NCBI RefSeq assembly: GCF_035222375.1 | Contig: NC_085891.1 | Coordinates: 1,798,001-1,862,000 of the forward strand | DNA: 64,000 nucleotides | Source of the DNA: Podospora pseudocomata | Taxonomy: Eukaryota > Ascomycota > Sordariomycetes > Sordariales > Podosporaceae | Direction: 5' to 3' | Shown here: positions 33,955 through 46,081 of the stretch, in pieces | How positions within the stretch are numbered: the stretch's first letter is position 1 | How the letters are laid out: the number at the start of each line of letters is the position of its first letter | Program-made: the position numbers and the translations under genes | Notes under the pieces: model-generated | What the model was told of the DNA's origin: nothing | Seen by the model: only the letters and a program-made list of their open reading frames with translations | Databases searched by the model: none

Positions 33955-36279
33955 ATGGGTGCGGTTGCGCGCTGTCTGTCCCAGCGCATCCGGCTCGGGA
34001 CGCTGCATACGCCAACGACGAATAGAAGGCCCCGAACGACTCCGTCACAATTTCGAGGTGTTGCGTCGGCGACTCTCGCCCATCCCTTTCAAGGGGTCCA
34101 GACGTTTTCTGCTTTGCCTGCGCCGTCACCAGCTGTCGACGAACCTCTTCCTCAACCTCCATCACCACACCGACTGCCCCCCAGCCCTGCTGACCGCGGC
34201 TCCCGGGTTATTAGACCGACGCCCCCGCCGTCATCGAGCTCTCGCAAGGATCGCATCCGCGAGGCCAGGCCCTTCTCCGATTTCCTCACGGATAACTTCG
34301 ATCGCCAGCACGACTACTTGCGCATCTCCGTAACTGAGCGATGCAACCTACGATGTCTATACTGCATGCCTGAAGAGGGTGTGCCCCTCTCGCCTCAGAA
34401 GGAGCTCCTCACCACCCCCGAAATTGTGATGCTCTCGTCTCTGTTTGTGTCCCAGGGCGTTACCAAAATTCGTCTGACGGGAGGCGAGCCCACTGTGCGG
34501 CGGGATATTGTGCCTTTGATGCAGCAGATCGGAGCCCTGCGAGCCCACGGCCTTCGCGAGCTCTGCCTCACCACCAATGGCCTATCGCTCCACCGCAAAC
34601 TGGACGCCATGGTAGAGGCTGGCTTGACGGGAGTAAACCTGTCTCTCGACACTCTGGACCAATGGCAGTATCAGTTGATGACGCGGCGGGCGGGATTCAG
34701 CGCCGTACAGAAGACTATCGACCGCATTTTCGAGCTGAACCGCGCGGGCGCGGGCATCAAGTTCAAGATCAACTGTGTGGTCATGCGCGGGGTGAACGAC
34801 CGGGAGATTCTGCCATTTGTGGAAATGACGCGGGAGAAGGATGTCGAGGTGCGCTTCATTGAGTACATGCCGTTTGACGGCAACAAGTGGAGCAAGGGCA
34901 AGATGTTCAGCTACCAAGAGATGCTGGACCTGATCCGCTCCCGGTATCCGGACCTTCAAAGGGAGGCGGGCCACAAGAACGACACAAGCAAGACCTTCCA
35001 GGTGCCAGGCTTTGTTGGCAAGCTTGGGTTCGTCACGAGCATGACCCACAACTTTTGCGGGACATGCAACAGGCTCCGGATCACCAGTGACGGCAACCTA
35101 AAGGTGTGCCTCTTTGGGAATGCCGAGGTTTCCGTAAGAGACATCTTGCGAAAGGTGAACGGGGGCGAGCCAATCGACGAGGAAGCCTTGGAGTTGCTGA
35201 AGCAAACTGCCCTGGACGGCTTGAAACAATCATCACAGCTGTTGGTACCCAACTCTGAAGAGCTCCTCAACGTGATTGGTATTGCTGTAAAGCGGAAGAA
35301 GGAAAAGCACGCTGGCCTCGGCGAGCTGGAGCATATGAAAAACAGGCCTATGATACTGATCGGTGGGTGATGGTTCTCTCCCCTTTCTTTCTGGCATCTG
35401 TGCACTGGTTGGAGTTTGGAGTGGGAAAATGGTACATAAAAGTCGTATATGAGGCATGACATACATCTTGAACCACCTACCTACCTCCCCACAACGCTCA
35501 GGGCTTTGCTTGTGCTTGGTTCAAACAGGGACAAGTTTGGCTAAGGAGCAAGCGTAGATCCGCCAGCCACGTTTCAGCGGCACCATTCTCGGTGGCATCA
35601 TCACATCGGTTTCGCGCCAAGTACCAGCCTTACCAACAAGGGGCCAGCACCTCTCAGCGGCTTTCCGGTCCCGGGCTCTGGCAGCACCTCTGGTTTCCAG
35701 CAGCTACGCCTCTTCACGAGCATATCTCGGCAGTTCCGTCAAGATGGCAAGGACAACGATTCCAAAGGTCCGAAACTGACGCATGTCACCTCTTCTGGAG
35801 AGGCCCATATGGTCTCGATTTCAGACAAGACGCCCACAAAACGCGTGGCCACAGCCAAATGTACTGTGTACTTCTCGGACCCGGCGGTTCTCAGACTTAT
35901 CAAAGAGAATCAAATGAAAAAGGGAGATGTGCTCGGAGTGGCGAGGATAGCGGGCATCATGGCGGCGAAACGGACGCCGGACCTCATTCCACTGTGCCAT
36001 CCTATTGCTCTGACGCATGCCGAGGTCGAGCTGGCGCCTGTGGAAGCAAACATTAAAGACGAAACCAATGGCCAGAACAAGAGAGGCGCGATTGAGATTG
36101 TGGCAACAGTTTCTTGTGATGGCAAAACGGGCGTGGAGATGGAAGCGCTCACAGCTGCGTCAACCGCTGCCCTGACAGTCTACGACATGTGTAAAGCGGT
36201 CGACAAGGCAATAGTCATCGAGGGCTTGAGAGTAGTTCTCAAGGAGGGTGGCAAGAGCGGAAAATGGGAGATGCCATGA
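33955..36279 (+). CDS. cnxABC: Molybdopterin precursor Z (cPMP) synthesis gene joining MoaA and MoaC domains (MOCS1/cnxABC type)
   Basis: Makes cyclic pyranopterin monophosphate from GTP, first step of molybdenum cofactor synthesis needed by nitrate reductase. From ATG 33955, an Arg-rich, acid-poor start suggests mitochondrial import. The radical-SAM MoaA domain has Cys130, Cys134 and Cys137 (CNLRCLYC) and the second cluster Cys368, Cys371 and Cys385. It ends NRPMILIGG at Gly470-Gly471, followed directly by TGA at 35368. The MoaC domain (HMVSISDKTPTKRVATAKC, LIPLCHPIALTHAEVE, GVEMEALTAAS, MCKAVDKA) lies in another frame, open from 35545 to the stop at 36277-36279, without an upstream ATG. A donor GTGGGT starts at 35363, another GTGATG at 35367. 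In-phase acceptors include 35647 (with 35363) and 35657 (with 35367), so a spliced fusion is expected. The exact joint is uncertain. Neurospora nit-7 and Aspergillus cnxABC are the presumed orthologues. Confidence 0.92.
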
Positions 36280-39060
36280 CGATACTGGGAAGCTCATGAG
36301 ACTGGCCAACATTCCTCGAAAAAGATCAACCGACAGTTGGGAAGTGGTGGGAGCTGTAGCCGAGAACGTGGGTTGCGGTTGAGGCTGACGGGAACATGAT
36401 GGGATGATCCCTCCAACAAAGCACCACTGATGGAAGCAACAGATCTGGTTCAACGACGCCATGGTGTGCCCGAATTCAGTTAAGGCTGACTGATCGACCA
36501 AGTTTCTTCTGGCCAAGACATGTCAGAAAGGTGACAGCTCTGATCATGATCCAGCTAAAGCCATCGTAGCGGTGGTGATATTGATGATGTATGCGGAGCT
36601 ATTTTCTGTATCTAGAGACCAACTGCAGCATCTGCCTGTTTGCGTATGCAGGGCATCGACATCGTCTCTGCAAGAGAGAGGCCAAGTTTCTCGCTTGCTC
36701 TGGAGTGGTCCTGTTTTGCTTCTTTTGTTGACAGCTCAAAGCGCACCAATACAAGATTCTATCGAGAGTGAAAATGTTGGCTTCTTTGCTCTTCTGTGTC
36801 GTAGCAGACAAGAGCTGCTGAACAGGTCTCCCTACTCCTGTCCCTCCCTTGCCAAAAGAGTCTGTCTCTCTTGCTCGCGACCAAACTTTGCCTGATTCTC
36901 ATGAAGATACGGGCGTGCCAAGCCTAAGGCCTGACATGTTTATGACGGCGACGATTAACCGATATGTCACCCCCGCATCCGCAGCCGCCTCCCTACCAAA
37001 GCCCCCCTCCACTGTGCTAGACCCGAACCCGCTCCCCCTTCACCGTGGCTTCGAAGCGCGGGAAACGGAGGGAGATGGGGGCTGAAGGCTGTGTAACATG
37101 ACCCCGCGCTCACCGGCCACCCCGCCATCAACCGAAGCCGGACCGAAACGATGACAAGCAGCGAGCGAACAGCGAGAGAAAAGCGTGGGCGGCGGGTTGC
37201 ATCGGAGCTCGCCGACATTCACCCTCTTTACCGTTGAGAACGCTTCTCACCCACAGAACGAACTTTCGCCCCCCCAAACTACCTACCTCCAGCAAGACAG
37301 CGAACAAGACTACTGCGCGTCAACAATCACCCGGTAGGTTGCTTGGTGGTTTCTGTGTAAGACCGAACATCTGAGTGGCCAACGACCCCCCCTGTGGAGA
37401 GATGTGGTTGGTCGGGCATGACGTAACAACAAACCTATTGTGGTTAGAAGGCCTATATGAGCAGAGAGAGGAGACAAGATGTTGAGAAGACTCAAATTCC
37501 TTTCTAGGTACAGTAGCCGGAATCCACGCCGATGAGCAAGCGCTGTGTTTGTTTGGGTGGTGGAATTGAATTACAAATGTGACAGAGAAAAAGACCCAGT
37601 GCGAGTCAAACTCCCCGAAGAAACGGCGAAATAGGTAGCCAAGAACATCTCAGTAAAGTAAAAGACAACGTGAATGAGGCAAGACGTCACAAGCAACAGT
37701 GGAATGAAGTTGCAACTTTCAAAAATCTAGACAATTCAGAGATAGTCTTTTGAATATATACAATCAGCACCTCTATTTTCCAGTAACCTGACCGGGACCG
37801 TTCCCGCCTCACATCTGACCCCTTCTTACCGACGTCGGACTCGTCCCTCCAACCAATCACCATTCTGCGATAACCTTTTTTACCTCTCAGCCAATCATTT
37901 CCAGGTTATATGCCGTTTCCCGAATTTGATGACCGCGCCGGCCGGCCGCCCGCTTTCACAGCACCACCACCCACTGTCCTATCCACTTCTTGGCACTCTG
38001 CTACACAGTGCCCAAACCTTTCAGGTTTTCTCCATTCTCAAAGGCAGAGCACACGAGCAATCAGCAAGAGATCTCCCTCCCACTCTGATAGATCGTCCGC
38101 CTATTCTCTGTCACTCGCATAACCAACCCTCAACTAAAAGCAGATCCTCCATCATCATCAACGTCACACAAACAAATCTTAGCATCATCATCCCCCAGAT
38201 TCAAACATCTGGATTAGGGAAAAGGATTATTCGCGGCTCTCGCGCGTCATTTCCCCACGGATAACCGTTTCTGGTGCTTTACAAGGGGGGTCCCAAAATG
38301 AAAAAGACATACAACATGCCATGCACTGCAACGCTGGCCTGCTTAAACGAAAATATGCCTTTAGGTAACAGTTTCGAAAACTTGCGCGGGTAAATCCTTA
38401 CGCAGTGGATATCATCTTTAAATGCATACATACCTACATACATGCATACATTCTCGTATCGGGAGGCATCTTATCTCCATCAGGCGAGGCTCAGCTCAGC
38501 TCGAGACAACACATGATGGCCGCTGCGAGGCTGACCTGCGCTGAGACTCATAACATGACATGATACAAGGTGCGCATAGTATCGGTGTGAGCTTATGAGT
38601 CATAATGGCGTACGTGATGTGACAGTATTTAGCTTTGATTAGGTTGTAATTATTCAGCATGTAGACGCATGCTATGTCTCGGGATTTGCACTTACCCAAG
38701 GGTCCAGTTACACTATCTGTCAATACATACAAAGCCCCTATGTCATCTCTTGGCACATTATCAAATAGACTTTAGACCCAAAATAACGAACGCCTGAACG
38801 AGGTGCAAACAAAGCAGCAATCCTGATTATTACTTGAATATAACAAACTCCCCCCGTTCAACGGTTAATAAACCAGTCCGAAACTCCCTAGATAAAGTTG
38901 ACAAAGTAGTCTTGCCCCCCACCCTTTCTTCAAACCCGCTTGCTTGACTCTTCAATAAAGATCTGTCCCATATGTCTTGTTCCCTTTGTTCAGCAATCCA
39001 CCCCCCTTTCACACCTCAGTATCAATAAACCGCCATAGCCGCACCACCCACACCACCCCA
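36280..39060. other. Gene-free region between the MOCS1-like gene and YKT6
   Basis: 2.8 kb between convergent genes, longer than needed for two 3' UTRs, so an undetected small or non-coding gene is possible. Open frames of up to about 118 codons overlap on both strands and none is recognisable. A CATACATAC-type repeat lies at about 38420-38453. Confidence 0.5.
38420..38453. repeat. Imperfect TACA tetranucleotide repeat
   Basis: Units of TACA/TGCA run for about 34 bp (GCATACATACCTACATACATGC core). It is a simple repeat in intergenic DNA. Confidence 0.75.
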
Positions 39061-39837
39061 TTACATAACCAAGCAGCACGAATTCTGCTTCTTAGCCGAC
39101 TTGTAAAACATCTTGCTCTGCGCGCTCAAATCAGAGCTCTTGGCCACCAAGTCATCCAACTTCTCGCCACGTTGCAGGACCTAAAAACATAGAAGCACAT
39201 GTCAGCAAAACATTCTTCTCTTCACCGACTTGATGACCCCCACCCCCCACGTTAGAAAGGGACAACACATACGCTATCAATAGCCTTATGCAACACAATC
39301 TTCGTCTCGTCCAGTTCCTGCTGGATCTTGGCGATGCTGCTCGCATTGTTTGCGTCTTGGTAGTTGTTCAGATAGTCCTTCAACGCCGGGAAGGAAACAT
39401 CGCCGTTGTTCTTGGCGGCCTGGACGGTGGATAGTGGGACTTCGGAGAGGAACTGGTCCATGAGCTTGGAGAGGACGCTGTGGGCGGCGATGTGGGGGTA
39501 GTCCTTGGTGATGACGACGCCGGCGACGCCTTCGGAGCGGGCGTAGCAGTGGACGACATAGTCTGCAACGCATTTCAACCGCCGTTAGCATACATACATG
39601 CACATCTTGTCGGTTTTGATATCGAAAAGGTAAACAAAAAAAAGACGTACCCTGCTCCTCCACACTCTGCCTCTGCCCAGGCTTTGTCCGCTCCGCCACC
39701 GTCTTGCTGATCATGGTCATGAACTTGCCATACTCATCCCGCGTGAAGCGAGAGAACTCGCTGAGCTCGTGCTCGGCGCATAGCTGGATGGCGGGGGACT
39801 TGGTGTTGTCCAGCACGCCGACGTAGTAGAGCTTCAT
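39061..39837 (-). CDS. YKT6: Synaptobrevin homologue YKT6 (R-SNARE)
   Basis: Lipid-anchored R-SNARE used in ER-Golgi, endosome-vacuole and autophagosome fusion. Three exons, 39837-39651, 39562-39273 and 39180-39061, join in phase across introns of 88 and 92 nt to give 198 aa, the usual family length. The longin domain fills about residues 1-125 ([11 protein letters not shown], then [19 protein letters not shown], then [19 protein letters not shown]). The SNARE motif follows, with the zero-layer Arg in [20 protein letters not shown]. The C-terminus is Cys-Cys-Leu-Val-Met, fitting palmitoylation of the first and prenylation of the second cysteine, so there is no membrane helix. The call is very secure. 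Confidence 0.97.
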
Positions 39838-41783
39838 TTTGTCTGTTGTCTGCTGTTGTGTGAAGCCGGTGGTGTAAAGTGGAGCAAAGCGCTGTCTATC
39901 GCCCGCCAGCACCGGGATACGTAATGCTGGGAATGTGTGTCGTCGGGGTTAGGGGACCGATAAGGGAGGGTTGAGTGTTCGGCCTTTCTCTGGGTGGGCA
40001 AGGAACCTGGAAGCGGTGCAGAGGTGGCAGAACGCGGGGGCAGGTGGAGACTCGGGGATGTGTCGTCGGAGCACGGATGAGGCCGCCGGCTGTTGGTTCA
40101 CTCGGGGGCTCGGTGGGATGTGTTGTTGTTTATTGTTTGGTGTCGTCGTAGTCGTGGCAGAATTTCCGTTGTTTCTCTGGTAACGGATGGGATTGAAGGG
40201 GTTGCGGCTGATGGTGTCGTTGCAGGACTGAACCAACCGCCAGTGCCTACCCCTGCCACAGTCAGTCGACCGCTGACCGCCCGCGTGGCCTTGTCCTGAG
40301 GCTGGCTTCGGCGAAAAGCTTTCCCGTGCCGGCCGAGGCTAGAGGGCTGCGCTCTCTGAACCTATCAACATGGTTTAGATGCATATTTGTGTTATCACTT
40401 GGCATGCAATTGTCCGTTTCAGCAATATGAACTGATGTCCCATGGCTTATCTGGATCTTGAATTGCTGACACCCAGCCACACACAGTCATATCTTCCTAT
40501 CCCATAATCACATGTGTTCCTGACCTGCAATCCCAAAAGCTTTGTATCGGCTTTGTTCAAAATGTCCACCATCCGACTTCGAAACCATTGACAGTTCCAA
40601 AGTAAAATATGGAAGGTAGGCAATCTGGCTCAGGTCGTATCGTGCCGAGTCAGCGAAACCCGAAGTACAGGCTATCCTTCTAAACGAAGGAGGCAAGAAG
40701 CATAGCCGGGCCTCGACCTCATGGAAACACAAGGGTCAAGGTTCATGCGACTGGTGAATGAGCCCGGGATTACGTGGGTACGTATCACAGTGCGACTTTG
40801 ACCTGCCGGGCACGAAGCTTGGACATCCCACAAGGGCCCCGAACGGTTGCCGCCACTCGCCCGCGCTCTGTTAGTGGTGGCTGTCAAGTTGTCAAAGTTA
40901 CTGCTCGTGCGAGTCCGTTACTCTGAGCTGTCGGCGAGGGATAGGGAGTCGTCATCGTATCGTCGTGTTCAACACTGCCCATGATAAGGGGAGGCAGTCT
41001 ATCGCGGTTACACGAAATCTACCTTTGCAGCCAGCGTCGAACAATGCGCTGCCGCCGTTGGGCTTTTAAAAGGCCAAGAAGGACGGCAGCGGAGAAGCAG
41101 AAGAGCACTTGCCGTTCATGGGTGTCCTAGACAGGGTTCCAGGGTTGTCTCGAGCGGATGTGCCTTCCTTGCAACTCAACTTTGGGTCCACCGCTCTTTG
41201 CCCAGGCCGAGAGATCTGAATGCTCCGTTGCTCCTTGCTCCTTACTCCTTGCTCCTTGCTCCTGGACGGTCCACAGTTGCTGCTTCTGCTTCGGATCCAG
41301 AATTAATGGACCCTTCTCACCCATTTTCCCCTCTGTCCGATTCACCAAGCGCTGCCAGATCTCCAAGCGACATGTGGTGTTCGTAATCCATAATAAGAAA
41401 GAAGGACAGCCTCTCTCTCTCCCCAGCCTGCCTTTGTTACTCCCACCTTCAGCCTCCCGTCCTGAACAATCCCATACATACGACGGATAGCGACCAACAA
41501 GGAAACTTCTCCTGGCTTCTTCCCGCTAGTTGCCGACTGCATTATTCGACCGACGCCCCCCGATATCGACCTATTGTCACCAGCTGCCTCTATCTCCCGA
41601 GTGCATATCGACGAAGCTTCGATAAGCACCATTCAACCTTATTTTTCCCGGGTCGAATTACACGTTGATTGCGAAGGCGGCGTAAGAAGGGCGAATCCCT
41701 TACGACCGGCTTTCCCCCAACTCCTCCACGGTCCTCTTGACCCCCACAGTCTGCTGCACCGCATCTCTGCATCAACAGCAATC
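39838..41783. other. Divergent region between YKT6 and the FYVE gene
   Basis: About 1.9 kb holding both promoters. A GGGGTTAGGGG telobox-like string lies near 39943-39953, about 110 bp upstream of YKT6. A repeated CTCCTTGCTCCTT pattern occurs at about 41226-41265. No gene is visible. Confidence 0.55.
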
Positions 41784-42777
41784 ATGGCGACCGACTTCAT
41801 AATGCCCCAGATGCCCATTCAGCAACAACAGCCCCAAGCCCACCACTTTTACTCGCAGCCGCAGCAGCAGCAGCAGCAGCAGCAACCTTATCGTGCTCAG
41901 CAGCACTCTGGCTTTCAGCTGGCTCCGATCGCAACTCCTTATCAGCCTTCCACGCAGCAAAATACCCAGGTGTCGCCGCTCAGCACATCCGGCAACTCGC
42001 CGACTTCGCCCAAGAACTACATGACGCGCCAAATCCGGCCGCTCTACGTACCTGCTGTGCTGCGCCCGACCGAGTTTCCATCCAAGGTTCCGGCGCGACC
42101 AAAGTCGGAGCATGAGCCTGAGTCTCCTGAGGAGGAACCATTGCGTCACAGCAACAGCTTCATGAGCCTTGGTGGGTTGAGTGGAGGGTTGAGCGCGTCA
42201 TTGGGTTTGACCAGACGGTCTACTGGCGATAGCGCCAAATACGTCGATGGAACTTGGAATCTGGACCTCTTTCCCAATCCGACTGGCACCCCTACCCGGA
42301 AACATTGGAAGGTATGCGACACCCATTCATCGGACCTTTTGCGCACCTGAGAGCATTCTAACATTGTTCCTGCAGTTGGACCAGGATGCACTTATCTGTG
42401 ATCACGCGACCTGCAAAAAGTCCTTCAACACGTTCACCAGAAGACATCACTGCCGGCGCTGCGGCAACATCTTCTGCGGCGCTCACAGCGACTATCAAAT
42501 CCCCCTTGATCAGGACGCCAACTACAACCCTCGTGGTGTTCCCAGCCGCGCCTGCGCTCACTGCTTCAACCAGTTCAGGGCATGGCGCAGTCGTGCAAAC
42601 AGCCAGTCCTCCAGCAGGGGTTCATCTGATGGAGGCAACGCTCCCGAGACACCCGGCACCCCTACCGCCACCGCCCCAGTCGCCGCTATCGCTCCTGGCC
42701 TGATGAGGCCCCTTCAAGCTCGCGTGGCCGAGGTGGCACACAGTGTTCCCAGAGACTGGAATTGGAGCACCTTTTAA
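41784..42777 (+). CDS. FYVE zinc-finger protein
   Basis: FYVE domains bind phosphatidylinositol 3-phosphate on endosomes and vacuoles. Two exons, 41784-42311 and 42376-42777, join in phase across a 64-nt intron to give 309 aa. The first 175 residues are disordered, with a poly-Gln stretch (residues about 31-40) and Ser/Pro-rich sequence. The FYVE domain follows at about 175-240: the WxxD motif is Trp175-Lys-Leu-Asp178 and is split by the intron. Then come CDHATCKKSF, RRHHCRRCGNIFC (the PI3P-binding RHHCR patch), and RACAHC in place of the usual RVC. The first metal pair has four residues between its cysteines (C-x4-C) instead of the usual two, which is unusual. No other domain is present. Likely an endosomal or vacuolar adaptor, but I cannot name a yeast orthologue. 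Confidence 0.9.
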
Positions 42778-44713
42778 ACGAACGGTCTTTTAATCAGTTT
42801 ATTTCCTTGTTGCGCCACCCAGAGGAAGAGTAATCAGGCAAATCGCCGACATGAGAGACGATCACAGATTTCACACGTCCACTAGAACAACAAGAGAGAG
42901 AACAGTGCACAGCACGAATCATAGAGAACTTTAGACTTTGTGGGATTCGACAAGTAGGAAATGGAGACACGGCATTTGTCTCAGTTACGGAATGGGGGGA
43001 GAACCCTTAAGAGATTTTTCTTTTCCTTCTGTTTTTTTCTATGATATACAGGAGGAAAGATACCCAGTGGTCGGCGATGCATCGACACACATATTTTCTT
43101 TGTGAGTGAGGGTTTGAGAGATTTTGTTTTTCCTTTGAGGTGGTCAGACAGTTTTGAGCATGGCCATTTTTCTGTTTGCATTTTGTTGCTGTCGTTGTTT
43201 TGTCTCTAGCTTTTGGCTTTTTGGCTCATTCTCATGGGAATTGGCTTTACATTTTTTTTTAGCAAGGCGCTCTAGGAGTTGGCTTGTATTTTTTTCATTG
43301 AAGCATTCTTGTTTGACTGCATTGATTGGGGGTTAATGGGGGATTGCCGGCGGTGTGTTTATTTTACTTTGGGGTTTTGATGAGCTAAAGAAGAATATGG
43401 GGGTGTGTGTGAGAGTAGTAGTTGTTGGAGTGGTGTGGTCCTGAAAGATCAGATGTTTTTACCGGTTCTCTTTAGAATGGAAGCTGGTCGTTAATACAAT
43501 GTTTTTTTGAAGGCGAAAAAACTACATTTGGTTGTGGGGTGTGTGTTGTCGTGAGATGCGAATGTGCTCTATGAAATTGTTGTTTGCGTTGTGGGTGGTG
43601 GTGCTGAACCCCTCCAAGCGACGACGGCAACACCGGAGATCTCGATCAAAGTGCGGGGAATTTGGGTTGATGCAGTCAGTGACTAACCCCTCCTCGGATC
43701 TTATCGATTTAGTTATCGTGAAGTAGTACCACCAAAACATGCCGAGACCTGGGGGTTTTTTTTTTCAGCTTCATATTTTCTTTGTCTTGTGTTGTATTCC
43801 GACTCATAAATCAAATTTTCATCTGATCTTTGTGGTTTTGGTCTGCTGTTGGGGTGGTTTTCGACGTCATACACACATCTTGATTACAGTAAGAAAAGTG
43901 AGTGAGCCCCAACATATTACACTGATGAGCTGTATGTATGTGCGGAGTTAGATGCAAATATATACCGTACTCAGATCCTCCTCCTCCGAACATTCCGGTG
44001 CCGAGTCTCCCGAGTATTCTATATGTCCCTCAGAGAGTATATAATTCACTTGCCAGAAGCTGCCAGAAGATATTGTGCCTACTTCCCCTTCCCTCTCGTG
44101 GTCAACCATTAATTTCTCTTCGTCACGAACGCCAGATGTTTCCCACAAGTCAATGGAACCAAGTATGTTTTTATATAATTCTTTATTTCTTCCAAATATT
44201 GCCTCCCTTGATGCCTTCCTTCCCTTAAAAATTCCCAGTGTTCCCTTTTCTCTTTTGAAACCCAGTGTCAGAAGCATTCTTCTATCTTTCTCTCTTAAAA
44301 GAACTCCAAAAAGAGAAAGCATGAATGATCCCAAAACCCCAATGAATGAGAGACCGAAAAGAGGGCTAATATATACAAAGTTGAGAAATGAGCCGAAGCT
44401 CATCTCCAATACCCAAAAAGAAAAGTCGCTAAAAATTCCCGACCCAACACCGGTTTAAATGCTTTCGTTTTGTCGTTGTCTCTTTTTTTCCCTTTTCCCT
44501 TTTTTGTTCTCGTCTTGTCTATGTTCTCATGGCAGAGTGAAGCACGATTCTAGCCGCCCAAGACATACACCGCTTCGCTATGCTGGATGAAAACACTCTT
44601 CTATCAAGTGAAGATCAAAAGATGTGTTTACTCCAAATGTGGCATGCCTACAAGGCACTTGTGAACCATGCCGACAAGCTCTATTCATCTCGTCGTACTC
44701 CATCAAAAACAAT
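42778..44713. other. Convergent 3' region between the FYVE gene and the elongase gene
   Basis: 1.9 kb, AT-rich and T-rich, with the 3' UTRs of both genes. Frames at 43948-44409 (minus) and 44075-44458 (plus) overlap each other and neither is recognisable. Confidence 0.55.
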
Positions 44714-46081
44714 CTAGTTTCTGTTGCGGAGGACACGACCGTTCTTGCCCTTCTTGGCAGCACCCTCGTTGCTCTCGCCATAGACCTCACGCTCAACGTT
44801 CTTGGCAGCCTCCCAGCCGGCCTTCTCGGCAATGGCGACGCTATTGCTAAGGCGTCTGTTCTTGACGTTCTTGGCGGGGGCGTTGCTGCGGCGGAGGTAG
44901 CTCTCGATGAAGAAAGAGACGAAGAGGTAGGTCAAGGGGGTGAGGTAGAACACATTGAGCCAGATGGCAAAGGTGGTGCCACTGGAGGTGATGCAAGGGG
45001 TGACCTGGCGGCCGAAAGAGTTCTTGATGCTGCCAACAAGACCGGCGGAGGCGTTGGCCGCGGCAGAAGCGCTGGCAGCGGCGGAGGAAGCAGAGACAGA
45101 CTCGCCAGCCATGACGGGGATGGTGTAATAGATGAAAGAGTGGATCATCGCACCGGAACCACCGACGAGGAACTGGGTGATCTGCATCGAGGTGAGAGAG
45201 CGCTTGATGAACATTGGGACGCGGATGTTGAAAGCGGTCACAGTGTAGTAGGTGTACTAGAATACGGTCAGTTTTCCTGTTCGTTTTCTGTCATGTTTTG
45301 GAGTGAAGCTTACCATCATGGCGTGGATGAAGGAGTTGAAGAACACGAAGATCCAAATAGGAACCGACATGTAACGCATACCAGCCCACATGCACATCAT
45401 GGCACCAGCGTGGTGATAGGTCTGGAGGGTCGAGCTGAGCTTGCCCTTGGCGAGGATGATGAGGGTGTCAAAGACCTCGTAGAACTTGCTGAGGTAGAAC
45501 AACCAGCCGTAGAAAGCAAGACCCTCGTTCCACATGCGACCGGCAGCATAACGGCTGGGCTCAGCGCTGGCGACCATGACGCCGTCAGCGGTGAAGGTCT
45601 GCCAGGAGCCAGCGGCCTCGTCCCAGAAGATAGCGTTACCGGCACCACTTTCGCCGTTGATCTGGCACATGGAGTCGAGGAAGCCAGAGACGCCAGTAGG
45701 GCCCAGAGGGCTGACAACAGTGCGGCGGAGAGCGTTGAACATGCCCCACCAGGTCCAGGCGGAGTAGACGGCGAGGAAGATGTTGTGGGCGATCACGAAC
45801 CACTTGAAGGGAAGGGTCTTGCTGATGCCCCAGGGCTTCTTGCCCGTAGACTTGTTGTAGGCATTGAGGAGCTTAGCCGAGACGGCATAGACGGCGGCGA
45901 TGGTGAGAGGGACCTTGGGGTCGAGCACGGCCTGGTAGATGTGGTCGGGGATCTCGAAAGGAGGAGCAAAAGAGGTGGTGCCGGGCGGTGGTGGGGGAAT
46001 GAAGCCGGCGTCTGCTGGGGGAGGGAACTTGAAGAGGGACCAGTCGGGCAGGCCCAGGGCAGCGGAGTCGAAGGAGATCAT
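44714..46081 (-). CDS. ELO-family fatty acid elongase (3-ketoacyl-CoA synthase)
   Basis: Membrane condensing enzyme of the ER that extends long-chain acyl-CoA with malonyl-CoA, supplying acyl chains for sphingolipids and membranes. Two exons, 46081-45314 and 45256-44714, join in phase across a 57-nt intron (...FIHAMM-YTYYTVTAF) to give 436 aa. ELO landmarks are present: FYLSKFYEVFDTLIILAKGK, then TYHHAGAMMCMWAGMRY, then FIHAMMYTYY. Several hydrophobic segments flank them. Two insertions make it longer than budding yeast Elo proteins: a luminal-type loop near residues 125-165, and an Ala/Ser-rich stretch near 300-320. In the usual HxxHH box the first His is Gln (QTYHH). The tail is basic (KKGKNGRVLRNRN), which may aid ER retention. 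The substrate class cannot be read from sequence. Confidence 0.9.

Noticed and set aside
43948-44409. 153-codon minus-strand frame with a hydrophobic start
   Set aside because: It overlaps an equally long plus-strand frame and lies in the convergent 3' region. One hydrophobic run is not enough to support a gene.
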